Assembly: GCA_018902765.1 (NCBI GenBank) | Contig: JAHIQC010000093.1 | Span: forward strand, 1 to 13,633 | Length of the DNA: 13,633 nt | From: Actinomycetota bacterium | GTDB taxonomy: Bacteria; Actinomycetota; Coriobacteriia; Anaerosomatales; JAHIQC01 | Direction: 5' to 3' | Shown: positions 6,804 through 13,633 of the stretch, piece after piece | Numbering within the stretch: the stretch's first letter is position 1 | Layout of the letters: every line of letters starts with the position of its first letter | Program-made: the position numbers and the translations under genes | Notes under the pieces: model-generated | Told to the model about the DNA's origin: nothing | Database searches by the model: none | The model's input: the letters and a program-made list of their open reading frames with translations, nothing else

Positions 6804-7693
6804 ACCCGCGCGTTCGAGTACACGAGCTGCTTGTTGGCGTCTTCCGTGACGCCACCAGAGAGCTCATGCAGCCTCGCAAGCAGGAAGGGTGTCACGGCTT
6901 TGCCATGGATCCCGGCCTCTTCGGCCTGCAGAAGCGCGGTCGCCGTCCACGAGTCGAGCTCAGAGCGCGGAATCTCGTATTCGACCGGAATCGGATTGGC
7001 GATCACCGTGCCACCACCCATGCCCATCTCCCGGCGCGCTCGAAGCGCTGCTGCGATCTGCTCGACGGAATCGACGCGATAGTCGACACCGTGACCGCTC
7101 GTGCGGGAGTAGAAGGCGGGAAACTCGTCGGTCTGATAGCCGAGGACCGGCACACCGTGCGTCTCGAGCACTTCGAGCGTGAGCTCGAGGTCCAGAATCG
7201 ACTTGGCGCCAGCGCACACGACGGCCACCTCGGTGCGTGCGAGTTCGAGCAGATCGGCGCTCACATCGAAGCTTCGCTGCGCACCCCGGTGCACGCCGCC
7301 GATACCGCCGGTCGCAAAGACACGGATTCCCGCCATCGCGGCTACGAGCATCGTTCCGGCGACCGTAGTGGCGCCATCGGCTCGGGCAGCCACGAGAAGC
7401 GGTATATCGCGCCGAGATGCTTTTGCGATTCTTTCGCTGCCCGCGGTCGCTAGGTGTTCGATCTGCTCGCGAGAAAGCCCCACGACCAGTCGACCGGCGA
7501 TTATCGCGATCGTCGCCGGGACCGCACCTTGTTCGCGTATGACCCTCTCGGCCTCAAGCGCGCACTCCACGTTCGCGGGAAACGGGAACCCATGCGAGAT
7601 GATGGTCGATTCCAGCGCCACCACAGGAACACCTGAGGCTAGCGCCTCGGCCACTTCGGCGGCGATATCAAGAATCCCTGACCCAGCGCTCAT
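6776..7693 (-). CDS. psuG: Pseudouridine-5'-phosphate glycosidase
   Basis: The enzyme (EC 4.2.1.70) reversibly splits the C-C glycosidic bond of pseudouridine 5'-phosphate to uracil and ribose 5-phosphate in the cytoplasm. The 305-residue length matches the family. Family hallmarks are visible in order: VALESTIISHG with Glu28 (equivalent to the E. coli active-site Glu31), ADGATTVAGT (105-114), ATGGIGGVHRG (127-137), Asp147, and CAGAKSILD with Lys164, the Schiff-base lysine (E. coli Lys166). GYQTDEFPAFY and the C-terminal NARVAARIA follow. The start ATG at 7693 overlaps the psuK stop as ATGA, which fixes the start and suggests translational coupling. It is the last gene of the arcA-psuK-psuG operon. 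Confidence 0.96.
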   Translation of the reverse strand: MSAGSGILDIAAEVAEALASGVPVVALESTIISHGFPFPANVECALEAERVIREQGAVPATIAIIAGRLVVGLSREQIEHLATAGSERIAKASRRDIPLLVAARADGATTVAGTMLVAAMAGIRVFATGGIGGVHRGAQRSFDVSADLLELARTEVAVVCAGAKSILDLELTLEVLETHGVPVLGYQTDEFPAFYSRTSGHGVDYRVDSVEQIAAALRARREMGMGGGTVIANPIPVEYEIPRSELDSWTATALLQAEEAGIHGKAVTPFLLARLHELSGGVTEDANKQLVYSNARVAARIAAAL

Positions 7694-8634
7694 GACGCAC
7701 CCGCTTTCATGATGTGATCGACCGCCTCGAGGCTGACCTGTCGGCTCACGGTCTCCTCGGCCATCAATGTGAGCGCGGCCAGGGCAGAGGCGAAGCGCAC
7801 CGCCTCGCCCATCCCGACTGCCGCGAGCCTGCTGTATGCAATGCCGGCCGAGAACGCATCGCCGGCCCCGGTAGCGTTCACGACTCCGACCCTGAACGCG
7901 GGCGCATGCCCTTCGTCGGACCCTTGCACCCAGAACGCTCCTGCCTGGCCTGCGGTCACGACGGCGGTCTTGGCACCCAGGTCGCACAGTCGTCTCGCTG
8001 TCGATGCAGCATCGGCGGCGTCTTCAGGTTCGATGCCGAGGATCTTGGCAGCCTCGATGATGTTGCATTTGAGAACGTCGATCGAGGCGATGATCGGCAG
8101 TACGCGTACGGACTTGGCGGTGGAGACCGGGTCGAACAGTATCGGGCAACGCGCGTTTTCGGCCAGCCAAGCCAGTGACTCCGGCGCGAGATTCGCGTCT
8201 GTCACGAGCAGGTCCGCGGATTGAATGAGCTCGCGCCTAAGATCGAGCTCGGCGGGTGTGAGCAACTCAAGCGCGCGCATGTCGGACATGGCCAAAGCCA
8301 TGTCGCCCTGGTCGTCGAGAATGGCCACGTACCTGGAGCCCGGCACTCCGTGTGCCTGGAGCGATCCGCTCGTGTCCATCCCAAGTTCGCGGCAGTGAGC
8401 TTCGAGGTGTGTGCCCGCCTCATCGGCGCCGAAAGCGGTGACGAGCGAGGTTCGAACACCCAGGCGCACGAGGTTTTCCGCCATGTTGCGGCCAACGCCT
8501 CCTGGAGACGAGCAGATGGCAGCCGGGTTCGAGTCCCTGGCCACAAGCGGGCTACCGGGAGTGCCCACGATGTCGGTGTTGGCGCCGCCAACGACCACCA
8601 CACGCTGGCTTGCCGAGACCGCACCTGAGCTCAT
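7690..8634 (-). CDS. psuK: Pseudouridine kinase (PfkB family)
   Basis: This 314-residue PfkB-family sugar/nucleoside kinase is expected to phosphorylate pseudouridine at the 5'-OH with ATP (EC 2.7.1.83), making the substrate of the neighbouring PsuG. Visible motifs are the N-terminal GGANTDIVG (16-24), the first PfkB signature [15 protein letters not shown] (45-59), DPVS (168-171), KCNIIEA (189-195), and the second PfkB signature [12 protein letters not shown] (253-264) with Asp259 as the catalytic base. The fold alone would allow another nucleoside or sugar; the pseudouridine call rests on the immediate coupling to psuG. Its ATG (8634) overlaps the arcA stop and its stop overlaps the psuG start, each as ATGA. 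Confidence 0.92.
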   Translation of the reverse strand: MSSGAVSASQRVVVVGGANTDIVGTPGSPLVARDSNPAAICSSPGGVGRNMAENLVRLGVRTSLVTAFGADEAGTHLEAHCRELGMDTSGSLQAHGVPGSRYVAILDDQGDMALAMSDMRALELLTPAELDLRRELIQSADLLVTDANLAPESLAWLAENARCPILFDPVSTAKSVRVLPIIASIDVLKCNIIEAAKILGIEPEDAADAASTARRLCDLGAKTAVVTAGQAGAFWVQGSDEGHAPAFRVGVVNATGAGDAFSAGIAYSRLAAVGMGEAVRFASALAALTLMAEETVSRQVSLEAVDHIMKAGAS

Positions 8635-9896
8635 ACGGGATCCCTTTGGATCGGGCAGGTCATGCAGTGGCAGCCCCCACGGCCCTTGCCGAGCTCCGAA
8701 CCCTCGATCTCGATGACTTCCACTCCCGCGTTTCGCAGCGCGGCATTGGTGTGCACGTTCTTTGAGTACGCGAGTACCACTCCGGGCTCGAGCGCCACCA
8801 CATTGTTGCCGTCATCCCATTGCTCGCGCGCCGACTGGAACACATCGCCGCCCGTCGGGACGACGCGCAGCTTGGACACGCCGAGTGCATCAGCGACCGC
8901 AGAAACAAGGCCGTCCTCCTCGGCGATCTCGAAAGCATCCTCGCTCTCACCGGGACGCACGCTAAAGACCTGCATGCTCTCGACGACCGGAGGGAACAGG
9001 GTGACAGCATCGCGGTCCACGAAGCTGAACACCGTATCGAGATGCATGTACGCGCGGTCCTGAGCCATCCGGCACGCAATGATGCGCTCGGCGCCTTCGG
9101 AGACGAACAATGAGCGTGCGAGGTGCTCCACCATGCGGCCGGTAGAGCGCTGGCCCATGCCCACCACAACGGTGCCGTTGCCTATCGGCATCACGTCCCC
9201 ACCCTCGAGCGACGCACTTTGGCCAAAGTCCTCGACCGCGAACCGTCCTGAGTCCCCTGCGGGCGGATACCAGAACTCGAACTCAGCGCCGGTGAACGCC
9301 GGGTGATAGCGATAGATGGTCGACATGTTCACGACCTCGAGCCTGCGCGCATGCCAGAACAGCGGCGGCAGCACCACGCCTCCGTAGAGCCACGCGCTCG
9401 AGTCGCGAGTGAACATTGTGTTGGGCAGCGGTGGCAACACGAAGGTCTCGGGGCACGCCAGCATCGCGCCAAGCGAACGGCGGTTGAGCGCAGCTGCATC
9501 GAGCCCTTCAAGCTCGGACATGAGCAATCCGCCCACAAGGTGCTCCGCGAGGCGTTCCGATGGCATTTCGAGCAGAAATGAGCGCAGCTCTGAAACCATC
9601 GAAAGCCCGACGGTGTACGAGGACGCGGCCCGGTCGACCACGAAATGCCGCGCCTCACTGGAGTGCTCAAGCGTCTCGGCCAGCAGCTTCTCGAGGTACA
9701 GGACCTCGACTCCCCGACTTCGCATCGCCTCGCACATCGCGTCATGCTCGCTTTGCGCGCGCTCGACCCACACGAGGTCGTCGAACAGATACTCCTCGCG
9801 GTTGCGCGGGGTCAGTCGCTCGAGAGCTAGACCCGGCCGGTGGACGAGCACTTTGCGAAGGCGCCCCACTTCCGAGTGCACACCGAAACCAGTCAT
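8631..9896 (-). CDS. arcA: Arginine deiminase
   Basis: This 421-residue cytoplasmic enzyme (EC 3.5.3.6) hydrolyses L-arginine to L-citrulline and ammonia. The full guanidino-modifying catalytic set is visible: FTRD with Asp165, EGGDV with Glu231, MHLD with His285 and Asp287, and the nucleophile Cys411 in GCHCMTCPI, just before the C-terminus. Length and the N-terminal [18 protein letters not shown] motif are typical. The ATG at 9896 is chosen because family members start a few residues before VHSEVG; the frame stays open further upstream but runs into the divergent gene. A G-rich ribosome binding site (GGAACGGGG) ends 5 bases before it. No arcB, arcC or arcD is nearby. Instead it heads an operon with psuK and psuG. 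Cys409, two residues before the nucleophile, stands where relatives usually have Gly (from memory). Confidence 0.95.
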   Translation of the reverse strand: MTGFGVHSEVGRLRKVLVHRPGLALERLTPRNREEYLFDDLVWVERAQSEHDAMCEAMRSRGVEVLYLEKLLAETLEHSSEARHFVVDRAASSYTVGLSMVSELRSFLLEMPSERLAEHLVGGLLMSELEGLDAAALNRRSLGAMLACPETFVLPPLPNTMFTRDSSAWLYGGVVLPPLFWHARRLEVVNMSTIYRYHPAFTGAEFEFWYPPAGDSGRFAVEDFGQSASLEGGDVMPIGNGTVVVGMGQRSTGRMVEHLARSLFVSEGAERIIACRMAQDRAYMHLDTVFSFVDRDAVTLFPPVVESMQVFSVRPGESEDAFEIAEEDGLVSAVADALGVSKLRVVPTGGDVFQSAREQWDDGNNVVALEPGVVLAYSKNVHTNAALRNAGVEVIEIEGSELGKGRGGCHCMTCPIQRDPV

Positions 9897-10005
9897 CGAC
9901 GCCCCGTTCCATCGGGTTTGAACCGTGCCCTCCCATGGTAGCGCGAACCAGCGGCGTATCCCATCAGCGCTATGCAACATATGCGCGTTATGATTCACAA
10001 GAACT
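9897..10005. promoter_or_regulatory. Divergent promoter region between arcA and the MOCOS-like gene
   Basis: These 109 bases must carry both promoters. On the plus strand TATGAT (9989-9994) matches five of six -10 positions, but no good -35 lies 16-18 bases upstream. If it is used, transcription would start near base 10001. The stretch around CATATG (9979-9984) is AT-richer than its surroundings and could serve the arcA side. I see no clear ArgR box. Confidence 0.4.
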
Positions 10006-11463
10006 ATGACGGGCGAGGCGGAGGTCGAGTTGGCTGACACGGCGTACGAGAGCGCATTGGCGCAGTTCCTCGGCAGGTATGAGGGATATGCGGCAGCGAT
10101 GCCCGATGAGATGAGGGCGAGCGAGTACGCACGGCTCGACTCGCTCGGCCACACCTACCTCGACTACACCGGCGGCGGTCTGTACGCCGAATCACAGCTT
10201 CGCGCCCACCACGAGCTGCTCTCGCAGGGCATCTTTGGCAATCCACACTCTCATAACCCGACGTCGCTCGCGGCCACGAAGCTCGTGGAGGAGGCACGCG
10301 ACAAGGTGCTCGCGTTCTTCAATGCGGATCCTGACGAATACGACGTGGTGTTCACCATGAACGCGAGCGGTGCGCTCAAGCTCATCGGCGAGTCTTATCC
10401 GTTCGAGGCCGGCTCGTGCTACCTGCTGAGCTACGACAACCACAACTCCGTGAACGGCATCCGCGAGTTCGCGCGCCGAGGTGGTGCGCAGATCACCTAC
10501 GTGCCGGTCCGCAAGCCCGAACTGCGCCTCGATGAGGACCTCGTCCGCCGAGGACTCACGGCCGCAACCTCATGCGAGCACCGCCTGTTCGCCTACCCCG
10601 CACAGAGCAACTTCTCGGGCGTGAAGCACCCGCTTGAGTGGATTGACGAGGCCCAGGACCTGGGCTGGGACGTCCTTTTGGACTGCGCAGCGTTCGTGCC
10701 CACGAACCGACTCGACCTGTCGGTCGTCAAGCCCGAGTACGTGCCGATCTCCTTCTACAAGATGTTCGGCTACCCGACCGGCTCAGGCGCGCTCATCGCG
10801 CGTCACGAGGCACTCGCCAAGCTGCGCCGGCCCTGGTTCGCCGGCGGCACGATCACGCTCGCAAGCGTGCAGGGCGACGGCTGGTTCAACCTGGCGTCGG
10901 GCCACACCGGCTTTGAGGACGGCACCGTCGATTACCTGGGACTGCCCGCCGTGCGCATCGGCCTGGAACACCTCGAGCGCATCGGCATCGAGAACGTCCA
11001 TGCGCGCGTCGTGGGCCTGGCCGACTGGCTGCTCGAGCGCATGTCCACGCAGCTTCACTCCAACGGCGCCCCGATGTTTCGCGTCTTCGGTCCTGAGACC
11101 ATGGACCGCCGAGGAGCGACCATCGCGTTCTACCTGCTCGACCCAGAAGGCGCTGTCTACGATGTGTACCGGGTCGAGGAGATGGCCGGCGGCCGCAACA
11201 TCAGCGTGCGGACCGGGTGCTTCTGCAACCCAGGCGACGGAGAAGTGGCTCACGACATCACCCCCGATGAGATGTCGAGCTGCTTCAGCGATCCCGAGAT
11301 TCCCGTGACACTCAAGGATTGTCAGCGACTCATCACTGACTCAACCGGCAAGGTACCCAACACGATCCGCGTGTCGCTGGGAATTGCCTCGGACTTCGCC
11401 GATGTGTGGCGGTTTTCTGAGTTCTGCGATGGGCTGCGCGATGTTCCTGCGAGCAAGATCTAG
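10006..11463 (+). CDS. PLP-dependent class V aminotransferase, molybdenum-cofactor-sulfurase-like (NifS-like domain only)
   Basis: This 485-residue protein is a fold-type I PLP enzyme related to cysteine desulfurases. It matches the N-terminal NifS-like half of eukaryotic Moco sulfurase (MOCOS/ABA3) in many signature stretches: [33 protein letters not shown] (197-206), [10 protein letters not shown] with the PLP-ring Asp226, [14 protein letters not shown] with the Schiff-base Lys252, FEDGT (303-307), and RTGCFCNPG with the likely persulfide Cys405. The C-terminal MOSC half of MOCOS is absent. In MOCOS this domain takes sulfur from L-cysteine and passes it to Moco of xanthine dehydrogenase and aldehyde oxidase. 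Whether this bacterial protein does so is unknown, and no molybdoenzyme gene is in view. The start is uncertain: ATG 10006 has no ribosome binding site, whereas TTG 10030 follows GGAGG at 10020-10024. It is divergent from arcA and 180 bases before ccoN. Confidence 0.93.
   Translation: MTGEAEVELADTAYESALAQFLGRYEGYAAAMPDEMRASEYARLDSLGHTYLDYTGGGLYAESQLRAHHELLSQGIFGNPHSHNPTSLAATKLVEEARDKVLAFFNADPDEYDVVFTMNASGALKLIGESYPFEAGSCYLLSYDNHNSVNGIREFARRGGAQITYVPVRKPELRLDEDLVRRGLTAATSCEHRLFAYPAQSNFSGVKHPLEWIDEAQDLGWDVLLDCAAFVPTNRLDLSVVKPEYVPISFYKMFGYPTGSGALIARHEALAKLRRPWFAGGTITLASVQGDGWFNLASGHTGFEDGTVDYLGLPAVRIGLEHLERIGIENVHARVVGLADWLLERMSTQLHSNGAPMFRVFGPETMDRRGATIAFYLLDPEGAVYDVYRVEEMAGGRNISVRTGCFCNPGDGEVAHDITPDEMSSCFSDPEIPVTLKDCQRLITDSTGKVPNTIRVSLGIASDFADVWRFSEFCDGLRDVPASKI
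10020..10024 (+). promoter_or_regulatory. Ribosome binding site GGAGG suggesting a TTG start at 10030
   Basis: GGAGG is followed by 5 bases (TCGAG) and an in-frame TTG that would begin [13 protein letters not shown] (Met-initiated). Together with the possible -10 box at 9989-9994, which would leave only about 5 leader bases before ATG 10006, it argues for the downstream start and a 477-residue protein. Confidence 0.5.
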
Positions 11464-11643
11464 TCGAATCGGTGTGAGGCCTTGCGCGCATTCTCCTCGG
11501 CAGGTGCGATACTGATGGACGGAGTTCGGGTATCCGCAAGGCATAGGCGTATCGGGCGACGCGCGTTCTTCTGCTGGGAATCCGGAAGGCGCGCTTTGAT
11601 TTGTGCCCGATCGCTCGGCCGCAAGGGAGAGTGGGGGGACCGG
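11464..11643 (+). promoter_or_regulatory. Intergenic leader of the cbb3 oxidase operon
   Basis: These 180 bases separate the MOCOS-like gene from ccoN. An extended -10-like element TGCGATACT (11505-11513) is the best promoter candidate, but without a well-spaced -35. I looked for an FNR/CRP-type TTGAT-N4-ATCAA site and found none. An in-frame open stretch from 11482 joins ccoN but looks non-coding in composition (Arg-rich, no membrane character). A GGGGGGA ribosome binding site ends the region. Confidence 0.4.
11633..11639 (+). promoter_or_regulatory. Ribosome binding site GGGGGGA that sets the ccoN start
   Basis: A purine-rich GGGGGGA with a 4-base spacer precedes ATG 11644. It supports this ATG over in-frame upstream starts at 11482 and 11515. 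Confidence 0.55.
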
Positions 11644-13050
11644 ATGGAGCATCGCAAAGATGCCACAGCCAAGCTCATGGCGAGCTCGGCGATCGTATGG
11701 CTGATTTGGGCAATCACGCTCGGCCTGTGGCAGGCGCTGGAGTTCATCGCGCCGGATCTGTTCGCGGGGATACCTTGGCTCGTGTTCCCCCGGATGCGTC
11801 AGACCCACGTCAACGGGCTCGCGTTCGGGTGGCTATCGATGGCCATGATCGCAGCGTGGTACTACATCACTCCACGTTTGACCCGTTCACCCATCTACTC
11901 CGAGACCCTCGGAATTGTGACCGGCTGGGCCTGGAACCTCGGTCTGGCCATAGGTGTCATCGGCCTGAGGCTCGGCTACACGCAGGCACGTGAGTACGCC
12001 GAACTCGCGTGGCCGATCGACGTGGTCATTCTGATTCTTTTGCTCTTGACCGGGTTCAACCTGTTCATGACTATCAGGAGGCGCACGGTCGAACACCTCT
12101 ATGTGAGCCTTTGGTACATCATGGGTTCGCTCATCTGGTTTCCGATCGTGTTCGCCATCGGCAACGTGATCTGGGCGCCACCGACCGGGGCACTCCCGGG
12201 GCTCAACGATGCCATCTGGGGATGGTTCTACGGTCATAACATCCTCGGGCTGTGGTTCACGACCGGCGCCGTCGCGATTCTGTACTACATCATCCCTAAG
12301 GAAGTGAAGCAGCCGCTGTACGGCTACACACTCGCGCTCGTCGCGTTTTGGTTCCTGGCATTCTTCTACAGCGCTGTCGGAACGCACCATATCCTCCAGG
12401 CACCCGTGCCCGGATGGCTTAAGACGGTGGCGGTGGTCAGTTCAGTTGGACTGCTGATTCCGGTCAGTGCGTTCATCATCAACACGTTCATGACATTACG
12501 AGGGTCTTGGCGAGCCCTCTATTACTCGATCCCACTTCGTTTCGCCGTCACCGGCGCGACGTTCTACCTGCTCGTGAGTGTCCAAGGCTCGCTCCAGGCT
12601 CTGCGCAATGTCAACCAGTTCGTACACTTCACGAACTGGACCGTGGCGCACGCTCACCTGGCACTGTTGGGCTTCGTTGCCTTCACGATGTGGTCTGCGA
12701 TGTACTACATGTTCCCGAGGATGTGCGGGTGCCCCATCTACAGTGAGCGTTTGGCCTGGATCCACTGGTGGCTGACGTTTCTGGGGTTCATCGGCTTCTT
12801 CTCGGTACTCACCGCCGCGGGCCTCGTGCAAGCGGGAGCTTCGGCGCAGGGAATTCCGGTGATCCAGGTCCTCCCCGGGATTCGAGGATTGTTCATCGGA
12901 AGGGCCGCCACAGGCACGATGATCATCGTCGCCCAGTACATCTTCGCCTACAACATCTTCATGACGGCCAGAGGCAAACACTCACGAGCCGAGACCGCCA
13001 TCGATGCCCGAAAGACCGAGACCGCCGCGACCGCGCCTGCGGGCATCTAG
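11644..13050 (+). CDS. ccoN: cbb3-type cytochrome c oxidase subunit I (catalytic subunit)
   Basis: This 468-residue, multi-pass membrane protein (about 12 hydrophobic segments) is the heme-copper catalytic subunit that reduces oxygen to water and pumps protons. Ligands are all visible: His55 (RQTHVNG) and His338 for low-spin heme b, His336 for heme b3 (TVAHAHLALLG), and His198 (FYGHNILGLW), His248 and His249 (GTHH) for CuB. Tyr242, six residues before His248, matches the His-Tyr cross-link tyrosine specific to cbb3 oxidases and absent from nitric oxide reductase NorB. Helix IX reads VQGSLQAL, with Gln314 where classical CcoN has a conserved Glu (FEGP); this marks a divergent subgroup. The start at ATG 11644 follows a strong ribosome binding site and gives the usual N-terminus. 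The C-terminal tail after 445 is soluble and Ala/Thr-rich. ccoO follows after 16 bases. Confidence 0.95.
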   Translation: MEHRKDATAKLMASSAIVWLIWAITLGLWQALEFIAPDLFAGIPWLVFPRMRQTHVNGLAFGWLSMAMIAAWYYITPRLTRSPIYSETLGIVTGWAWNLGLAIGVIGLRLGYTQAREYAELAWPIDVVILILLLLTGFNLFMTIRRRTVEHLYVSLWYIMGSLIWFPIVFAIGNVIWAPPTGALPGLNDAIWGWFYGHNILGLWFTTGAVAILYYIIPKEVKQPLYGYTLALVAFWFLAFFYSAVGTHHILQAPVPGWLKTVAVVSSVGLLIPVSAFIINTFMTLRGSWRALYYSIPLRFAVTGATFYLLVSVQGSLQALRNVNQFVHFTNWTVAHAHLALLGFVAFTMWSAMYYMFPRMCGCPIYSERLAWIHWWLTFLGFIGFFSVLTAAGLVQAGASAQGIPVIQVLPGIRGLFIGRAATGTMIIVAQYIFAYNIFMTARGKHSRAETAIDARKTETAATAPAGI

Positions 13051-13053
13051 CGA

Positions 13054-13059
13054 AAGGAG
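13054..13059 (+). promoter_or_regulatory. Ribosome binding site AAGGAG of ccoO
   Basis: A consensus AAGGAG begins three bases after the ccoN stop codon and is followed by a 7-base spacer and ATG 13067. It is the clearest ribosome binding site in the window. Confidence 0.8.
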
Positions 13060-13066
13060 AGTCGCC

Positions 13067-13633
13067 ATGAGAATGACACCCAAGCTCATCGTAATCGGCG
13101 GACTCGCCGTGGTGCTATCGGTCGTGGCGTTCGTGGTGTTCCTGCCATACGCCGTGTTCAATCCCGAGCCCACGATCAACACCAACCCCTACACCGAGCT
13201 CGAGGCCGAAGGTCGCGACCTGTACGTGAGCAATGGATGCATGTACTGCCACAGCCAGTTCACGCGGCCCAATGATGTGACCACCTCCCGACCGAGCCAG
13301 GCTGGCGATTTTGCCTACGATCAGCCGCATCAGCTCGGAACGCTTCGCACGGGTCCGGATCTGGCCAACATCGGTCTCAAGCGCGGAGACGTCTGGGAGA
13401 AAGAGCACCTCAAGGATCCGCGAAAGTTCACCCCGAACTCGATCATGCCGCAGTTCTCGTTTTTGTCCGAGCACCAGCTGGATGCTATCGCCGCGTATCT
13501 GAACCGCCTTGGCAACAAGGAAACGGCATCGACCGACCTGATGATTCCAGAGAAATACGGCGATCTTGAGGTGCCGTACCACATAGGGGATGCGAAAGCG
13601 GATGATCTGTGGAACCGCGGCCGCGAGATCTAC
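13067..13633 (+). CDS. ccoO: cbb3-type cytochrome c oxidase subunit II, mono-heme CcoO, C-terminus cut off by window edge
   Basis: I translated this frame by hand: 189 residues are open to the right edge without a stop. Residues 7-30 form one N-terminal membrane anchor (LIVIGGLAVVLSVVAFVVFL). The exported cytochrome c domain has heme motif CMYCH (58-62) in GCMYCHSQFTRP, the family motif LRTGPDLANIG (93-103), and the axial Met127 in NSIMPQF. CcoO passes electrons from a soluble cytochrome c or from CcoP to CcoN. Classical CcoO would end soon after the AYLNRLG helix (143-149). Here about 40 more residues follow, ending in DDLWNRGREIY, the kind of helix that comes just before a CxxCH heme motif. 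A second cytochrome c domain therefore probably lies beyond the window, making this a CcoO-cytochrome c fusion (inference). Confidence 0.93.
   Translation, partial: MRMTPKLIVIGGLAVVLSVVAFVVFLPYAVFNPEPTINTNPYTELEAEGRDLYVSNGCMYCHSQFTRPNDVTTSRPSQAGDFAYDQPHQLGTLRTGPDLANIGLKRGDVWEKEHLKDPRKFTPNSIMPQFSFLSEHQLDAIAAYLNRLGNKETASTDLMIPEKYGDLEVPYHIGDAKADDLWNRGREIY

Noticed and set aside
5719..6879. A 386-codon open frame on the minus strand opposite the fusion gene
   Set aside because: It is antisense to the HTH_42 domain, whose motifs are recognisable on the plus strand. It runs on into psuG, is Arg/His-rich and shows no domain. High GC leaves such shadow frames open.
10634..11308. A 224-codon open frame in a second plus-strand frame
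   Set aside because: It overlaps the MOCOS-like gene out of frame and is low-complexity Ser/Arg/Thr/Ala sequence typical of a frame-shifted shadow.
11552..11616. Possible terminator or FNR site in the ccoN leader
   Set aside because: The GCGCG/CGCGC arms are only 5 bp with a loop of more than 20 bases, and TTGAT near 11596 has no inverted partner.
11482..11643. N-terminal extension of CcoN from an upstream in-frame start
   Set aside because: The 54 extra residues are Arg-rich and unlike any CcoN. The ATG at 11644 has a strong ribosome binding site and gives the normal N-terminus.
11644..13050. Nitric oxide reductase NorB as an alternative to CcoN
   Set aside because: The cross-link Tyr242 six residues before His248 and the ccoO gene directly downstream point to a cbb3 oxidase.

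Overview
The window looks like GC-rich bacterial chromosome. Nearly all of it is closely packed coding sequence, and I see no insertion sequence, CRISPR array, tRNA or rRNA. The gene set points to a Gram-positive, actinobacterial-type organism, perhaps a Coriobacteriia-like lineage: a cell-wall-binding repeat 2 (CWB2) surface protein, a PASTA lipoprotein, an actinobacterial-type arginine deiminase and a divergent cbb3 oxidase. The taxonomic guess is inference, not proof.

Left block (1-4228, all minus strand, transcribed leftwards): a two-helix membrane protein, an orphan ABC ATPase with a ModF-like LSTGE signature, a four-PASTA-domain lipoprotein, and a secreted protein that runs off the left edge. 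The last has a beta-propeller-like (BNR) region followed by CWB2 repeats. Gaps are 71-129 bases with no clear terminator, so the block may be one loose cell-envelope operon.

Middle (4229-6756, plus strand): a 185-base divergent intergenic region carries three 12-bp tandem repeats. It leads into a 780-residue protein that appears to fuse an alpha/alpha-toroid-like N-terminal domain to a winged-helix HTH_42 (AlkZ/YcaQ superfamily) domain lacking the glycosylase Q-x-Q motif. This fusion is the least explained gene in the window.

Minus-strand operon (9896-6776): arginine deiminase, pseudouridine kinase and pseudouridine-5'-phosphate glycosidase are joined by two ATGA stop/start overlaps, so they are probably translationally coupled. 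PsuK and PsuG together turn pseudouridine into uracil and ribose 5-phosphate. Arginine deiminase releases ammonia and citrulline. The cluster reads as a nitrogen and nucleoside salvage unit without the usual arcB, arcC and arcD.

Right block (10006-13633, plus strand): divergent from arcA lies a PLP enzyme that closely resembles the NifS-like N-terminal half of eukaryotic molybdenum cofactor sulfurase, without the MOSC half. It is followed by ccoN and ccoO of a cbb3-type oxidase. CcoN keeps all the heme and CuB histidines and the cross-link tyrosine, but has Gln where classical CcoN has a conserved Glu. CcoO runs off the right edge just as a second cytochrome c domain seems to begin, so it may be a CcoO-cytochrome c fusion.
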